DNA of 64,000 bases from an uncultured Pelagibacteraceae bacterium. Its GTDB lineage: Bacteria; Pseudomonadota; Alphaproteobacteria; Pelagibacterales; Pelagibacteraceae. Each line of letters starts with the position of its first letter. Within the stretch, counting starts at the first letter, position 1. Shown one piece after another: positions 36,241 to 43,687 of the stretch. The stretch is from positions 124,001 through 188,000 of the forward strand of contig CACJMB010000002.1 in assembly GCA_902594405.1 (NCBI GenBank), in the 5' to 3' direction. Both the position numbers and the translations under genes were made by a program. Under the pieces are notes generated by a model that had not been told where the DNA came from, ran no database searches, and saw nothing but the letters and a program-made list of their open reading frames with translations.

Positions 36241-37109
36241 TTTATTTCCTCTTCTTTTTTGTTTTTTGTAAATACAATTAAAATCACACCAACTATGATT
36301 ATTGCACCACCTATAAATAATTCTGGAGTTGGTTTTTCTCCTAAAAGAAAAATAGCAGCTAATAAACCTGTTGGCGGTATCCCCATAGTTACAATCGGCA
36401 GTACTTTATAAAGTGGGTTGTTTTTCAAAACATAATAGAAACAACCATAAGTAATTGGTTGCATGAAGAAACCTATATAAATTGCAATAATCCAATGATC
36501 AAATTTTGCATTTGTTAAATAATTAATTGTGTTTCCATCAATTATTGAAGATAATATCACTAATATTGGTCCAGAGAATAAGGCTAACCAAGCAACTAAC
36601 GCTAAAGGATTTATTTCTTTACTTAATGGTTTAACCATAACTTGTCCAAGAGCCCATACAGCTGAACCTAAAATCGTAAGTCCAATTCCAATAAATTTTC
36701 CATCCAAGTTAGGAGATCCGGTTAAAATATAAACACCAACAAAAGCGATAGCTATACCAATCAAAGCTCTAATAGTTGGTTTTTCTTTAAGCATGAAGTA
36801 AGCAAAAATAACTCCAAATGGAACTTCTGTTTGAACCAAAAGAACTGCTGCAGATGCATCAATTAAATCTAAACCAGAATATGTAATGCTATATTGTAAA
36901 GTATTAGCCACTAATGATGCAGCAAAAATTCTTTTTAAATATCCTTTTGGAATTGGAAACCACCAAATTAATAATGATGCAGCAAACATAAATCTTATAC
37001 CCATCAAAAGAATAGGAGGAAAAGATTCAAATGCTGGTTTAGCTATTACAAAACCAAAGCCTAAAAAAATAGGCACCAAGGATGCTACGAAAGTATCTTT
37101 TATATTCAT
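36237..37109 (-). CDS. EamA/DMT-family transporter
   Basis: 290-residue permease with about ten membrane segments and both EamA repeats (GIRFMFAASLLIWWFPIPKG; LQYSITYSGLDLIDASAAVL). The C terminus is a short charged tail (TKNKKEEEIK). It leads a minus-strand unit with the hydroxyacid and aldehyde dehydrogenases and is divergent from the EutA-like gene. Confidence 0.87.
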   Translation of the reverse strand: MNIKDTFVASLVPIFLGFGFVIAKPAFESFPPILLMGIRFMFAASLLIWWFPIPKGYLKRIFAASLVANTLQYSITYSGLDLIDASAAVLLVQTEVPFGVIFAYFMLKEKPTIRALIGIAIAFVGVYILTGSPNLDGKFIGIGLTILGSAVWALGQVMVKPLSKEINPLALVAWLALFSGPILVILSSIIDGNTINYLTNAKFDHWIIAIYIGFFMQPITYGCFYYVLKNNPLYKVLPIVTMGIPPTGLLAAIFLLGEKPTPELFIGGAIIIVGVILIVFTKNKKEEEIK

Positions 37110-37167
37110 ACCTAATTTTTATATTAATGATTATTAAAGAACTTCTGATATATTCACTTTTTAAAAT

Positions 37168-37914
37168 ATGAATTCAACAAAAATAGATCCTAAATATATT
37201 ACCAAATCAAATCCAAGAATTGGACTTATTGCGCTTGCAAGCGATTTTATGATTGAAAGAGATTTTATAAACGTAATTAAAGACAGAGAAGTTGATTTCT
37301 TTGTAAATCGTATTGAATGCTATAACCCACTAACAAAAGAAAATTTGATCAAAATGTCAAACAAAGTAACTGAGGTAACAAAAGATATATTACCTGATCA
37401 GGATATCGATTGTGTTGTTTATGGCTGCACATCTGGAACAATAGCTGCGGGCTACGAATCTATTGAAAAAAAAATAAAAGCCGCAAAACCTATGGCAGAA
37501 GTGACAACTCCAAGTACCGCTGCAATCAAAGCTTTAAAGAAATTAAATATAAATAAAATAAGTCTATTCACACCTTATAGCAAAAAACTTAACGATGAGG
37601 TTCTAGAGTATTTTAAATACGAAGGATTTGAAGTTACTTCAAACTCTTACTTCGATATAGAAGCTGATTACGATATTGGAAAAGTTGATCAGAATTATTT
37701 ATATAATGTTCTATCTGAGATAGATTTAAATGGGGCAGAGGCACTCTTTGTTTCTTGTACCGCTTTACCAGTATTACCAATAATTGATAAATTAGAGAAA
37801 AAATTAAATATTACAGTTTTATCTAGCAATCAGGCATTGATTTGGGATACGCTTGTTAAAATAAATAAAAATAATTCAGTTGAAGGATTTGGTAAATTAT
37901 TTAAAGAAAATTAA
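37168..37914 (+). CDS. EutA-like Asp/Glu racemase-superfamily protein (ectoine utilisation)
   Basis: 248-residue member of the Asp/Glu racemase, maleate isomerase and arylmalonate decarboxylase superfamily. The two catalytic cysteines are present in VVYGCTSGTIAAG and LFVSCTALP, with the SLFTPYSKKLNDEVLEYF block between. It shares its stop with the ATG of the ectoine-hydrolase-like gene (one-base overlap), which points to EutA of ectoine/hydroxyectoine utilisation. Maleate isomerase is the main alternative. Confidence 0.78.
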   Translation: MNSTKIDPKYITKSNPRIGLIALASDFMIERDFINVIKDREVDFFVNRIECYNPLTKENLIKMSNKVTEVTKDILPDQDIDCVVYGCTSGTIAAGYESIEKKIKAAKPMAEVTTPSTAAIKALKKLNINKISLFTPYSKKLNDEVLEYFKYEGFEVTSNSYFDIEADYDIGKVDQNYLYNVLSEIDLNGAEALFVSCTALPVLPIIDKLEKKLNITVLSSNQALIWDTLVKINKNNSVEGFGKLFKEN

Positions 37915-39083
37915 TGTTGTTCACAAAAGAAGAATATAAGCAAAGATTAACAAAAGTTAAAAAAATGATGCAAGAAAAAGGCATCGATCTTTTAATCTCA
38001 CATGACACTAACAACATGAATTATCTAACAGGGTATGATGCTTGGTCTTTTTATTATGCTCAATGCGCAATTGTTCATATAGATGCAGACGAGCCCCTAT
38101 GTTTTGTAAGAGCTCAAGATGCAGGTGGCGCATATATTAAAACTTATTTAAAGGATGAGAATATTTTAGTTTATGACGAAAATTACATTCATACATGGCC
38201 AAAACATCCTTATGATAATTTGGTAGAGATTATAAAAGAAAGAAAATGGGACAAGTTATGCATTGGATTAGAAATGGATGCACATTACTTCACTGCATTT
38301 TGTTATGAAAAAATAAAGCAGGGATTACCCAATGCAAAAATTAAAGACAGCGATCGTCTAGTTAATTGGGCAAGGTTAGTAAAATCAGATACTGAAATAG
38401 GTTTCATGAAATCTGCTGCAAAAATTTCTGAAAAAGGAATGAAAACTGCAATGGAGGTTATTAAACCAGGAGTAAGACAGTGCGATGCAGTTGGCGAAAT
38501 TCAAAAAACTTTATTCTACGGAACAGAGGAATTTGGAGGAGAATATTCTAGTATTGCAACATTACTTCCAACAGGGAAAGGTACTTCAGCTTCGCATTTA
38601 ACAGCAACACAAGATAAATTTGTAGAAGGAGAGGCTACAATTATTGAATTATCTGGAGTTTATAAGAGATATCATGCTCCAATGGCGAGAACAGTTTTGC
38701 TTGGAAAACCTAATCAATTAAAGATTGATACAATGAACAAAACAATTGAAGCTTTAAATGCTGGCATAAGTCAAATTAAACCTGGGAATACAGCAGATGA
38801 TGTTGCTCAAGCTTTTTGGAAAATATTAGATAAATACGGAATAGAAAAAAAATCTAGAACAGGTTATTCGATTGGAATTGGTTATCCTCCTGATTGGGGT
38901 GAGCATACTCTTAATATTTATAAGGGAGATATGACAGTTCTAGAACCTAATGTTTGTTTCCACATGATAGCGGTAATGCAGTTTGGAGATTGGGGCGTTG
39001 AAGCATCTGAGGCTATAAGAGTTACAGAGAATGGATCAGAATTGTTTTGTAATTTTCCAAAAGAGCTTCATATTAAGAGTTAA
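37914..39083 (+). CDS. doeA: Ectoine hydrolase-like M24 (pita-bread) family enzyme
   Basis: 389-residue creatinase/aminopeptidase-fold protein. Segments closely resemble ectoine hydrolase DoeA/EutD: the NMNYLTGYDAWSFYYAQC stretch, the ELSGVYKRYHAPMARTV stretch and SRTGYSIGIGYPPDWGEHTL. The reaction is ring opening of ectoine to N-acetyl-diaminobutyrate. The usual M24 metal-binding Asp pair is not visible (ELSGVYKRYHAP instead of DxGxxxxGYxxD), as in creatinase-like members. Adjacent eutA-like gene supports the call. DddP and Xaa-Pro peptidase are alternatives; DddP is longer. Confidence 0.82.
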   Translation: MLFTKEEYKQRLTKVKKMMQEKGIDLLISHDTNNMNYLTGYDAWSFYYAQCAIVHIDADEPLCFVRAQDAGGAYIKTYLKDENILVYDENYIHTWPKHPYDNLVEIIKERKWDKLCIGLEMDAHYFTAFCYEKIKQGLPNAKIKDSDRLVNWARLVKSDTEIGFMKSAAKISEKGMKTAMEVIKPGVRQCDAVGEIQKTLFYGTEEFGGEYSSIATLLPTGKGTSASHLTATQDKFVEGEATIIELSGVYKRYHAPMARTVLLGKPNQLKIDTMNKTIEALNAGISQIKPGNTADDVAQAFWKILDKYGIEKKSRTGYSIGIGYPPDWGEHTLNIYKGDMTVLEPNVCFHMIAVMQFGDWGVEASEAIRVTENGSELFCNFPKELHIKS

Positions 39084-39090
39084 TTAGCTA

Positions 39091-39121
39091 TTGAAATCTA
39101 TTTATACAAATGTTTTATATT
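39091..39121 (+). promoter_or_regulatory. Weak candidate promoter before the PotA-like gene
   Basis: TTGAAA at 39091-39096 and TATATT at 39116-39121 with 19-bp spacing. A start of transcription seven bases later would fall at or one base before the ATG at 39129, giving a leaderless or nearly leaderless mRNA. The spacing is longer than optimal, so confidence is low. Confidence 0.28.
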
Positions 39122-39128
39122 CACCTTT

Positions 39129-40214
39129 ATGTCTAAAAATCCAGAATTTGTAAAATTCGATAAAGTAGATAAAAGTTATGACGGTAAAGTCCTTGTCGTC
39201 AAAGATCTTCAATTAGACATTGCAGAAGGTGAGTTCATTACAATGCTTGGTCCATCTGGTTCAGGCAAGACAACTTGTTTAATGATGTTGGCTGGTTTTG
39301 AAACGCCAACTCACGGTGAAATATTATTAGATGGAAATATAATTTCGAATATTCCTCCACATAAAAGAGGGATCGGAATGGTTTTCCAAAACTATGCATT
39401 GTTTCCACATATGACAGTTTATGAAAACTTAGCTTTTCCATTAAGAGTAAGAAAAGTTGAAAAAGATGAAATAGATAAAAAAGTTGATAAAGCATTATCG
39501 ATGGTTTCATTAAGCGGTTTCGAAACAAGAATGCCAGCTCAACTTTCAGGTGGTCAACAACAAAGGGTAGCAGTTGCTAGAGCTTTGGTATTTGACCCTG
39601 CAGTTGTTTTAATGGACGAACCTCTTGGAGCACTAGACAAAAATTTAAGGGAAAGCATGCAATATGAAATTAAACATATTCATGAAAGTATTGGTGTAAC
39701 AGTTGTATATGTAACTCATGATCAAAGTGAGGCATTAACTATGTCAAACCGAATTGCAGTATTTAATGATGGAAAGGTTCAACAACTTTCAAATCCAGCT
39801 GAACTTTATGAGAAGCCAGTAAATTCTTTTGTTGCTGAGTTCATTGGTGAAAATAATACTTTTAATGGAGAGGTGGTTGATATCGCTAAAGATAAATGCA
39901 AAGTTAAATTAGCAAATTCAGAAATATTAGCTAATCCAATTTCTGTTAAGTCTAAAGGTGAGAAAACAACAGTCTCATTAAGACCTGAAAGAGCATTAAT
40001 AAATCCAACTGATAAGATGGATAATATGTTTACTGGTAAGATTGAGGAAGTAATCTATCATGGTGATCATACAAGAGTTAGATTGAATCTTTTAGGAAGT
40101 TCTGAGTTTATTCTTAAAGTTCCTAACAGTACATCCAATTTAGAATTAAAAGTTAGTCAAGATATAAATATTGGGTGGAATAGTGTTGACGCCAGAGCAT
40201 TAGACCCTAAATAA
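39129..40214 (+). CDS. potA: Spermidine/putrescine-type ABC transporter ATP-binding protein
   Basis: 361-residue ATPase with Walker A GPSGSGKTTCLMML, signature LSGGQQQRVAVARAL, Walker B VLMDEPLGALD and H-loop YVTHDQSEA. A C-terminal TOBE domain (about residues 280-355, SLRPERALINPTD...) is normal for PotA. It lies 45 bp after the ectoine-hydrolase-like gene and heads a four-gene transporter set of the polyamine type. The true ligand is not determined by sequence. Confidence 0.9.
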   Translation: MSKNPEFVKFDKVDKSYDGKVLVVKDLQLDIAEGEFITMLGPSGSGKTTCLMMLAGFETPTHGEILLDGNIISNIPPHKRGIGMVFQNYALFPHMTVYENLAFPLRVRKVEKDEIDKKVDKALSMVSLSGFETRMPAQLSGGQQQRVAVARALVFDPAVVLMDEPLGALDKNLRESMQYEIKHIHESIGVTVVYVTHDQSEALTMSNRIAVFNDGKVQQLSNPAELYEKPVNSFVAEFIGENNTFNGEVVDIAKDKCKVKLANSEILANPISVKSKGEKTTVSLRPERALINPTDKMDNMFTGKIEEVIYHGDHTRVRLNLLGSSEFILKVPNSTSNLELKVSQDINIGWNSVDARALDPK

Positions 40215-40228
40215 TTTCAATTAAAAAT

Positions 40229-40250
40229 ATGTATATCTAATATACATTTT
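40229..40250 (+). terminator. AT-only hairpin after the PotA-like gene
   Basis: An 8-bp perfect stem (40229-40236 with 40240-40247) closed by a CTA loop and followed by a short T-run. With almost no G-C pairs it would be a weak terminator. It sits between the ATPase gene and the separate promoter of the binding-protein gene. Confidence 0.4.
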
Positions 40251-40267
40251 AAAGACAAAATCAGCTG

Positions 40268-40296
40268 TTGACTTAATCATCCCTATTTGTTGTAAT
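40268..40296 (+). promoter_or_regulatory. Strong sigma-70-type promoter of the PotD-like gene
   Basis: TTGACT at 40268-40273 and TGTAAT at 40291-40296 with exactly 17-bp spacing; each hexamer has one mismatch to consensus. It is the best promoter match I found in the window. The predicted start near 40303 gives a leader of about 40 nt containing a perfect GGAGG ribosome site (40334-40338) before the ATG at 40343. This fits separate, high expression of the binding protein. Confidence 0.75.
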
Positions 40297-40342
40297 TTTA
40301 CTTATATAAATTAATTTATATCAACGTTTAAACGGAGGAATA

Positions 40343-41461
40343 ATGAGAAAAATAAGTAAATTATTACTAGCTCTTTCTTTTGTTGTATCTCTAACTTCTT
40401 CAGCCTTTGCTGTTACAGTAGCATCATGGGGTGGAGCTTATACTGAGTCACAAAAGCTTGGGTATGGTGATCCTACTGCTAAAGCACTTGGAATAGAAAT
40501 CAACTGGGTTGACTATTCTGGTGGTTTATCAGAAATCAAAGCACAAAAAGAAGCGGGTGCTATAACTTGGGATATCATAGACTTATTTGCATTCGATACT
40601 ATTAACGGATGTGATGAAGGTTTATTTGTTAAATTTGATTTTGACAAAGACTTCCCAGCTGCACCAGATGGAACTCCTGCGAGTGAAGACTTCTTCACAG
40701 GAATGCCAAGTGAATGTGCTGTAGGTAACATTTTATATTCTTGGAACTATGCTTTTGATACAAGAGCATTTGGTGGTAAAGAGCCTAAAACAATTAAGGA
40801 TTTCTTTAACACTAAAAAATTTCCTGGAAAAAGAGCAATCTATAAAAGTGCTTTAACAAACTTAGAAATCGCTTTAGCAGCTGATGGTGTTAAGTTGGGT
40901 GATGGCGGAACTAGAGTTTACAGAAAACTTTTAGAAGATGGTGGAATCGATAGAGCGATGAATAAAATCAAAGCTTTATGTACAGATCCAAATGGTGGAT
41001 GTGTATTCTGGTCTGCAGGTGCTCAACCACCTGAATTATTAGTTGCTGGTGAAGTTGTAATGGCAACTGGTTGGAACGGAAGATTCTTTAACGCTGAAGT
41101 TGGAGAGAACGCTCCAATTAAACAAGTATGGGATGGTCAAGGTCTTGACTACGAATATTTCGCACTTGTTAAAGGTGGACCAGATGAAGCAAATGCTAAA
41201 AAAGCTTTAGCTATGATGACTAACACTGAAATGTTAGCTGGTAGTGCGAAGTACATTGCATATGCTCCATGGAGAAAATCATCTCTTGATGTAATTACTG
41301 CTGGTGAGCCTTGGTACAAAGATGGTAAAACTAACATGATGCCACAAATGCCAACTGCTCCTGCAAACACTAAGAACTATTTCTTAGTAGACCCATTCTT
41401 CTGGGCTGATAACAATACTGAGATCAGTGAGAAGTGGGAAGCAATGAAAGCAGGTCTATAA
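40343..41461 (+). CDS. potD: Polyamine-type ABC transporter substrate-binding protein (PotD/F-like)
   Basis: 372-residue periplasmic binding protein with a signal peptide (MRKISKLLLALSFVVSLTSS, cleavage near AFA). The mature N terminus VTVASWGGAYTESQ and the later YSWNYAFDT and PGKRAIYKSAL segments fit the spermidine/putrescine-binding family. Two cysteine pairs (NGCDEG/SECAVG, KALCTDPNGGCVFW) may form disulfides. It has its own promoter, a strong ribosome site and a downstream terminator, and GC-richer codon choice than neighbours, all consistent with abundant expression. Confidence 0.9.
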   Translation: MRKISKLLLALSFVVSLTSSAFAVTVASWGGAYTESQKLGYGDPTAKALGIEINWVDYSGGLSEIKAQKEAGAITWDIIDLFAFDTINGCDEGLFVKFDFDKDFPAAPDGTPASEDFFTGMPSECAVGNILYSWNYAFDTRAFGGKEPKTIKDFFNTKKFPGKRAIYKSALTNLEIALAADGVKLGDGGTRVYRKLLEDGGIDRAMNKIKALCTDPNGGCVFWSAGAQPPELLVAGEVVMATGWNGRFFNAEVGENAPIKQVWDGQGLDYEYFALVKGGPDEANAKKALAMMTNTEMLAGSAKYIAYAPWRKSSLDVITAGEPWYKDGKTNMMPQMPTAPANTKNYFLVDPFFWADNNTEISEKWEAMKAGL

Positions 41462-41497
41462 TTTCAGTTTTAAACACTGAATTTATATAATATATTT

Positions 41498-41529
41498 AGG
41501 GCGGTTATTTTTAACCGCCCTATTTTTTT
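41498..41529 (+). terminator. Intrinsic terminator/attenuator directly before the PotB-like start codon
   Basis: A perfect 10-bp GC-rich stem (41498-41507 with 41512-41521), TTTT loop, then a run of seven T from 41523 to 41529. The ATG of the permease gene is the very next base (41530). Terminated transcripts would carry only the binding-protein gene; read-through transcripts would have the hairpin where a Shine-Dalgarno sequence normally sits. Confidence 0.9.
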
Positions 41530-42795
41530 ATGAGCTCTGAAACAAAACAAATTTTAACAACTGACGGAATACCTTTAGAGGTCAGTTTAAAAAAAGCTGA
41601 AAAGAAGAATAAAATAAAGGCATTTCTTCTTGTAGCTCCATTATTATTATTTCTTGTAATTACTTATATCTTTCCAATTGGAGATATGTTTATGAGGAGT
41701 GTTGATGACAGAATGGTCACCAATATGCTTCCAAAAACATTTAAAGCGATGGAGAAATGGGAAAATTTAGACGAGTTACCTCCAGAAGAAGTATATCGGG
41801 GGTTTTATGAGGATTACAAACTACTTGCTGAAAATCAGCAGCATGGAAAATTAGGACAAAGATTAAATAAAGAAAAAAATGGTTTTAATACGATTACCAA
41901 AAAACTTTTTAGACAAATCAAAAGAAAAAAAATTGATGAAAGTGCTAGTTTAAAAGAGCAAATCAATAAACTTCATAAAAGATGGAGAGATGTGGAATAT
42001 TGGCAAGCAATTAAAAGAACTGCACCTCCCTATACAGCTTCAAAATATCTAAAGGGAATGGACATGTATTTTGCTGCAGATGGGAGCATAGCCCAAGTAG
42101 ATGAAGATAGAAGAATACACAGAATTCTATGGCTTAGAACATTAGAAATTGCATTTTTTGTAACACTTTTTTGCTTCTTTATGGGATACCCAATAGCTCA
42201 TTTATTAGCAACACTACCAATGAAATACAGCAACTTATTAATGATTTGTGTGCTGCTTCCTTTCTGGACATCTTTACTTGTAAGGACAGCTAGTTGGATG
42301 ATTTTGTTGCAACAGCAAGGAATAGTGAATGACTTCTTTGTAATGATTGGTTTAGTCGCGGACGATAACAGGCCTGAGATGATGTACAATAAGGTTGGGA
42401 CATATGTTGCAATGACACAGATCTTATTGCCATTTATGGTTCTTCCACTTTATAGTGTTATGAAGACTATCTCACCAAGCTTAATGAGAGCTGGAAAATC
42501 ATTAGGTGGAACACCTTTTGTTGCATTTTGGAAAGTTTACTTCCCTTTAACAATACCAGGTATTGGTGCCGGATGTTTATTAGTTTTCATTTTAGCGATT
42601 GGGTATTATATAACCCCAGCTTTAGTTGGAGGTGCCTCAGGAACATTAATAAGTAATCAAATTGCGTTTCATATGAAGACCACTCTTGATTGGAGTTTCG
42701 CATCAGCTATGGGATTAATGTTGTTGACTGGAGTTTTAGTTATTTATTGGATTTATAATAAATTAGTTGGAGTTGATAATATTAAATTAGGATAA
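41530..42795 (+). CDS. potB: Polyamine-type ABC transporter permease, PotB-like
   Basis: 421-residue permease. It has an N-terminal helix (about 31-50), then a large polar insert (about 55-195, including a basic coiled stretch KKLFRQIKRKKIDESASLKE), then the normal MetI-like core with the EAA-type loop SLGGTPFVAFWKVYFPLTIPG. Typical PotB is about 285 residues; longer versions with an insert occur in some proteobacterial polyamine-type systems. It starts directly after the terminator T-tract without a ribosome site and is 1 bp from potC. Confidence 0.87.
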   Translation: MSSETKQILTTDGIPLEVSLKKAEKKNKIKAFLLVAPLLLFLVITYIFPIGDMFMRSVDDRMVTNMLPKTFKAMEKWENLDELPPEEVYRGFYEDYKLLAENQQHGKLGQRLNKEKNGFNTITKKLFRQIKRKKIDESASLKEQINKLHKRWRDVEYWQAIKRTAPPYTASKYLKGMDMYFAADGSIAQVDEDRRIHRILWLRTLEIAFFVTLFCFFMGYPIAHLLATLPMKYSNLLMICVLLPFWTSLLVRTASWMILLQQQGIVNDFFVMIGLVADDNRPEMMYNKVGTYVAMTQILLPFMVLPLYSVMKTISPSLMRAGKSLGGTPFVAFWKVYFPLTIPGIGAGCLLVFILAIGYYITPALVGGASGTLISNQIAFHMKTTLDWSFASAMGLMLLTGVLVIYWIYNKLVGVDNIKLG

Positions 42796-42796
42796 T

Positions 42797-43651
42797 ATGG
42801 CATTACCAAGTTACACAGAAACAAGATACAGAATTTGGCACTATATTTATATTGCTATTTGTACTTTTGTATTTTTCTTTCTAATTGCACCTTTGTTTGT
42901 AATTTTTCCATTATCATTTAATGCGGAGGAATTTTTGGTTTTCTCTGAAGGAATGAAAAATCTTGATCCTGATGCATTCTCTTTGAGATGGTATAAAGAT
43001 ATGATTTATGGAACTAAAAATCCATGGGGACTAGCAGCAAAAAATAGCTTCATAATTGCAATCTTTGCAACAATCGGATCAATTATTTTAGGTACATTAG
43101 CTGCACTAGGACTCAGCAGTAGACATATGCCTTATAAAGGATTGATAATGGCGACCTTGATATCTCCAATGATTGTTCCATTAATTATATCAGGTGTTGC
43201 AATTTTCTTTTTCATGGCAAAAGCTGGTTTAGCAGCAACTCACACAGGAATAGTTTTGGCACATATTATATTAGGAACACCTTTTGTTGTCATTACTGTA
43301 ACAGCTACACTTTCAGGTTTTGATCATAGCGTAACAAGAGCCGCAGCAAGTTTAGGTAGTAACCCAGTAAATACATTTATGAAAATAACTCTTCCATTGA
43401 TATTACCCGGTGTAATTTCTGGGGGATTATTTGCTTTTGTAACATCTTTTGACGAAGTTGTTGTGGTATTATTCCTAGCAGGTTTAGAAAATACGACTAT
43501 TCCAATACAAATGTGGACAGGTTTAAGAGAACAGTTGAGCCCGACAATTCTTGCAGTTGCCACATGTTTAATTCTTTTATCAACTTTAATTCTTGTAACT
43601 GCTGAATTATTAAGAAGAAGATCTGAGAGATTAAGAGGAATAAATAGATAA
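42797..43651 (+). CDS. potC: Polyamine-type ABC transporter permease, PotC-like
   Basis: 284-residue MetI-fold permease with about six membrane helices and the EAA loop AAASLGSNPVNTFMKITLPLILPG. The sequence FAFVTSFDEVVVVLFLAG near the C terminus is characteristic of PotC. It follows potB by one base and completes the transporter. Confidence 0.9.
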   Translation: MALPSYTETRYRIWHYIYIAICTFVFFFLIAPLFVIFPLSFNAEEFLVFSEGMKNLDPDAFSLRWYKDMIYGTKNPWGLAAKNSFIIAIFATIGSIILGTLAALGLSSRHMPYKGLIMATLISPMIVPLIISGVAIFFFMAKAGLAATHTGIVLAHIILGTPFVVITVTATLSGFDHSVTRAAASLGSNPVNTFMKITLPLILPGVISGGLFAFVTSFDEVVVVLFLAGLENTTIPIQMWTGLREQLSPTILAVATCLILLSTLILVTAELLRRRSERLRGINR

Positions 43652-43687
43652 TTTACCCAAATAATTTATTCATATATAGAAGTTATT

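Noticed and set aside
37914..39083. DMSP lyase DddP as the identity of the M24-family gene.
   Set aside because: The protein is about 389 residues, shorter than DddP, lacks the usual metal-ligand Asp pattern, and resembles ectoine hydrolase in several long motifs with a EutA-like neighbour.
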